From positions 2,144,944 to 2,208,943 of the forward strand of contig NW_020653409.1 in assembly GCF_003589595.1 (NCBI RefSeq): a DNA stretch of 64,000 nucleotides, given 5' to 3'. The translations under genes and the position numbers were made by a program. The DNA comes from Hyposmocoma kahamanoa. Its lineage: Eukaryota > Arthropoda > Insecta > Lepidoptera > Cosmopterigidae. Under the pieces are notes generated by a model. It made no database searches. It was not told where the DNA came from and saw nothing but the letters and a program-made list of their open reading frames with translations. Shown piece after piece: positions 61,429 through 64,000 of this stretch; the first letter of the stretch is position 1, and each line of letters opens with the position of its first letter.

Positions 61429-62503
61429 ATTTAAGAGTATTTTTTAGATAAAGAAGTATGGACAAACAACAAGAGTCTAAATTCCACACAATTATGATTC
61501 AAAGTGTATTCCAAAGCATTTCAGTTTATTTGAAGAGAGCAATCCCTAGAGTTTCTTGCTCGTTCTTCTCAGGGAGGTCAGCGTAGTGAACGAGCAGTAG
61601 CTTACAAAGTAGCTTAAAAAATGACGTTTTCAGGTGTAAAAATTTTACCTATGAAATAAAAATGCGTTGCGTGGGCGTTGAGCAGTGACGCTGCATTGTA
61701 TTATACATAAATTAGAACTACATCCCGCATACTACGTTGAGCCGGCGTGTGGCGACGGAACGCGTGTGCATCTGACGAGAGGCCAGGGGGCCTCCCACAA
61801 CCTTTCCAAAAACAATCTTATTTCAATGTAAGCCCTAAATAAGCTTATTATAATATTACTCATATTCGTACCATGACGAACCTGTCAAGCAAGTAATGTA
61901 TTATTGCAAAAGTGATTGAAAAAGAACGAATAATTTCCCAATATTGTCTATTCCTTACTAAAAATAGGAAAGAGATAACGCTATGTGAACTGTATAATGC
62001 CGTCTCTTTCTTTTTTGATGTTCCGAATCGTCTTATCTTAGTATAAGGTTTAAGTACTTAACGTTATTTACATTCAGAGAATTTTACTGTTAAAAGAAAA
62101 GTATGTAATAATAAAATCTATTAAAATTACGTTGTTTTCAATAATTACTCCACATTTTAATGAAGAAAAATAAATAAAACAAGCTGAGTCATGATAGTCA
62201 CGTTGTGAATTCGGAACTGTAGTCTAGTGTCAACTGTTAGTTTCGCCAAGGAGTATATAGATGGCGCTGTTATAATTTTACGAAATAAACATCGCGTATT
62301 TTTATTTGCTATGTATTGCTAAAAATATTTACTATGTGCTATTAAATAAAAAATAAACAAAATATTGAAGAGATATGTAAATAAATAAGTTCAACTTGAC
62401 TTTTAATCATTACAAATCAATATTAAGACAATAAAACTGAAAATAATATTGTTTCCATTGCATCCGTGCAACTATTTTAAGATTGCTAAATTTGACATAA
62501 GAA
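61429..62503. other. Unassigned sequence with one shared repeat
   Basis: Positions about 61545-61655 (CCCTAGAGTTTCTTGCTCG, TTTACCTATGAAATAAAA) match 12300-12425. Nothing else was recognised. Confidence 0.4.
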
Positions 62504-62661
62504 CAATATTACTTTAATGTTAAAGTCACGTCATAGTACGAACCGATTGAATGAATAGTCACAAAGCAGCCAATAAAACATCATAGTTTTAACATTACAA
62601 TAAGCTTACTTTAAGCTCGTTATGATACGAAAAGTCAATGTAAGATTAAAGTAATATTGTT
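62504..62661. repeat. Foldback with 17-bp perfect ends
   Basis: AACAATATTACTTTAAT and its inverted copy bound 158 bp, with GTTAAAGTCACGT and CATTGACTTTTCGT as weaker inner pairing. The lack of an exact target duplication leaves the mobile origin open. Confidence 0.65.
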
Positions 62662-63049
62662 TTAAGAGGTTGTGTTAGGCCCCCAGGAGACGAAGCGGAA
62701 AGAGTTGCTGCGGTGCCTAAGTAAAAGGGCGCGTTCCAATTAAATCGTTACGACAGATGATCGTACAGTCCAAAGCGTCGTGGCTCGTATATTTAAATGA
62801 TGTTGTTCATGTATAGTACAACACGATTAAGTGTCGTTCACGACTTTTTTGTGTTTACGAAGACAGACTGTCGTGACAATGGGAAGAGCTAGAAGGACTG
62901 TCGTCATACGATAAATAAAACGTCACGGTAAAAATGTGACGACTGATAATCGCAACTTCAATGCGACAACGAATTGACACACTGTGCGTTGGAATCATAG
63001 CGTGACGTCGACGCATTGCGCTCTCTTAACATCCACTTAGAACATAGTC
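62662..63049. other. Unassigned sequence
   Basis: GTCGT-rich words are frequent at 62800-63010. No gene was seen. Confidence 0.35.
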
Positions 63050-63482
63050 TCAGTACAGAGTACTAAAAAACCGACCTCAAAAGTACGTGGAAATACGTCT
63101 ATTTGCTAAGTTTTATTGAAATATCCCCTAATTCGCCACTATACAGTAATTGACACTGAAGATAATATAAATCGGTTCTCGGAAGCGGAAAAACGCCTTG
63201 AACTGGAGAAATAGCAAAATCAACCATTAGAATAATTGCTCCTAAATTAAAGTTAGGCGCTATTTATAAAAATGAATCTTCATGCGTAAACAGCCACCCT
63301 TAAAGGTGGATGATTTTCTTCAAAATAAAATAGGACCACTATGGAAGTACCCCCTATCCAACAAAAAAAGAATCATGAAAATCGGTTCACAAATACCGGA
63401 GCTATCGCGTAAGATAAATACAAAAAAAAAGAACATACAGTCGAATTGAGTACCTCCTCCTTTTTTGAAGTCGATTAAAAAC
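63050..63482 (+). repeat. Repeat A, copy 7
   Basis: A complete copy from CTCAGTACAGAGTACT to GAAGTCGATTAAAAA. Confidence 0.8.
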
Positions 63483-63739
63483 AGACCAAAGTGTAAAACT
63501 GAACATGCTGTTAACTTGTACAACATACATTGAGTTGTGTTAAAATAGGGTGGCTACACTGGCAAAATGCCGAGAACCCGTGCCTAATAGTGATATTTAT
63601 AATGGGTTGATGATGATGTAGCATTAAAGTATGTTACACGTCCTTGGTGTAATAAAGCCGTGAAGGCAAAATGACAACTTTTCAGGAGACAGGTTTAAAG
63701 ATTCCACAAACAAAATTAGTTGAATACGTTTTATGCCTA

Positions 63740-64000
63740 AGAGCTTATGCAAACGGCGTATTTTATACGCGCCGACGACGCGCGTTTAAGCCGCCGTAAA
63801 CACGCTATGGTGAATCGATTCAAACCTATGATTCAAATGCACGCAAAAATCACGTTGCAAGCAAGCAGCTTATATAGGTACTCCACTGGTGTTTACTATT
63901 AGAATTTCATGTAGTTGCTTCATTTCAATAACTAACTGAAATTAACAAACAAAACTAAAATTAAAACACACACACGCCCATATGACGCGCGTTTACGGCG
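63740..64000 (+). mobile_element. Possible Harbinger-like element cut by the window end
   Basis: GAGCTTATGCAAACGGCG, followed by ACGCGCC and GACGACGCGCG words, resembles the left end at 26283. The last bases of the window, ACGCGCGTTTACGGCG, look like the start of an inverted right end. The boundary lies outside the window. Confidence 0.4.

Noticed and set aside
783..63482. A CRISPR array or other regular array
   Set aside because: The repeats are hundreds of bases long, dispersed and in both orientations, with no regular spacers. The DNA is eukaryotic.
1..64000. A new multi-gene defence, metabolic or regulatory system
   Set aside because: Apart from galactokinase, every coding frame with family features belongs to a transposable element. 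No cluster of host genes is present.

Overview
This is a eukaryotic, almost certainly lepidopteran (moth or butterfly), nuclear genomic window. It is AT-rich, has no bacterial operon structure, and is dominated by transposable elements and their relics. The evidence for an insect is a split galactokinase gene with GT-AG introns, mariner and Tc1 transposases, non-LTR retrotransposons, tRNA-headed SINEs ending in TTA repeats, and many short foldback elements.

Only one host gene can be supported. It is a galactokinase gene on the minus strand, read from seven exons between 57877 and 29510. Every exon is bounded by GT-AG sites and every phase joins. The seven exons encode 354 residues and lack only the last 35-40 residues of the family, so a final exon lies below 29510 and was not found. 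All three GHMP-kinase motifs and the catalytic Asp are present. The gene spans more than 28 kb because its introns are filled with mobile elements, several within 25-150 bp of a splice site.

Layout. 1-19.3 kb: repeats only (families A and B below, tRNA-derived SINEs, a decayed LINE at 6.5-7.9 kb, MITE C copy 1 at 10.4 kb, and an inverted arrangement of MITE D at 17.8-18.5 kb). 19.36-25.60 kb: a full mariner transposon with perfect ends, split by a nearly 5-kb non-LTR retrotransposon whose two ORFs are open. 25.6-29.4 kb: repeats. 29.5-57.9 kb: galactokinase exons with introns carrying a hAT-type MITE that contains a GC-rich minisatellite (34.0-34.6 kb), a Harbinger-type foldback (38.4 kb), a MITE inserted in repeat B (42.9 kb), mariner relics (30.9 and 46.7 kb), a 582-bp foldback (51.1 kb), MITE C copy 2 (52.8 kb), a Tc1 pseudogene (54-55 kb) and MITE C copy 3 (57.2 kb). 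58-64 kb: a Harbinger-like element with a hAT-like element nested in it (58.15-58.78 kb), further SINEs and repeats A and B. This stretch should hold the galactokinase promoter or upstream untranslated exon, but neither was recognised.

Family names used here (local labels only): repeat A = about 440 bp, ends in AAACCGACYTCAAAA-type inverted termini; repeat B = about 300 bp, SINE-like; SINE1, SINE2 and SINE3 = tRNA-headed repeats; MITE C = 378 bp with 8-bp target duplications; MITE D = about 228 bp with 8-bp target duplications; repeat R = an undetermined repeat that is the target of one MITE D copy.

I found no convincing new gene system. The most informative signals are related-empty-site evidence for MITE families, nested insertions with exact target duplications, and the crowding of insertions around galactokinase splice sites.
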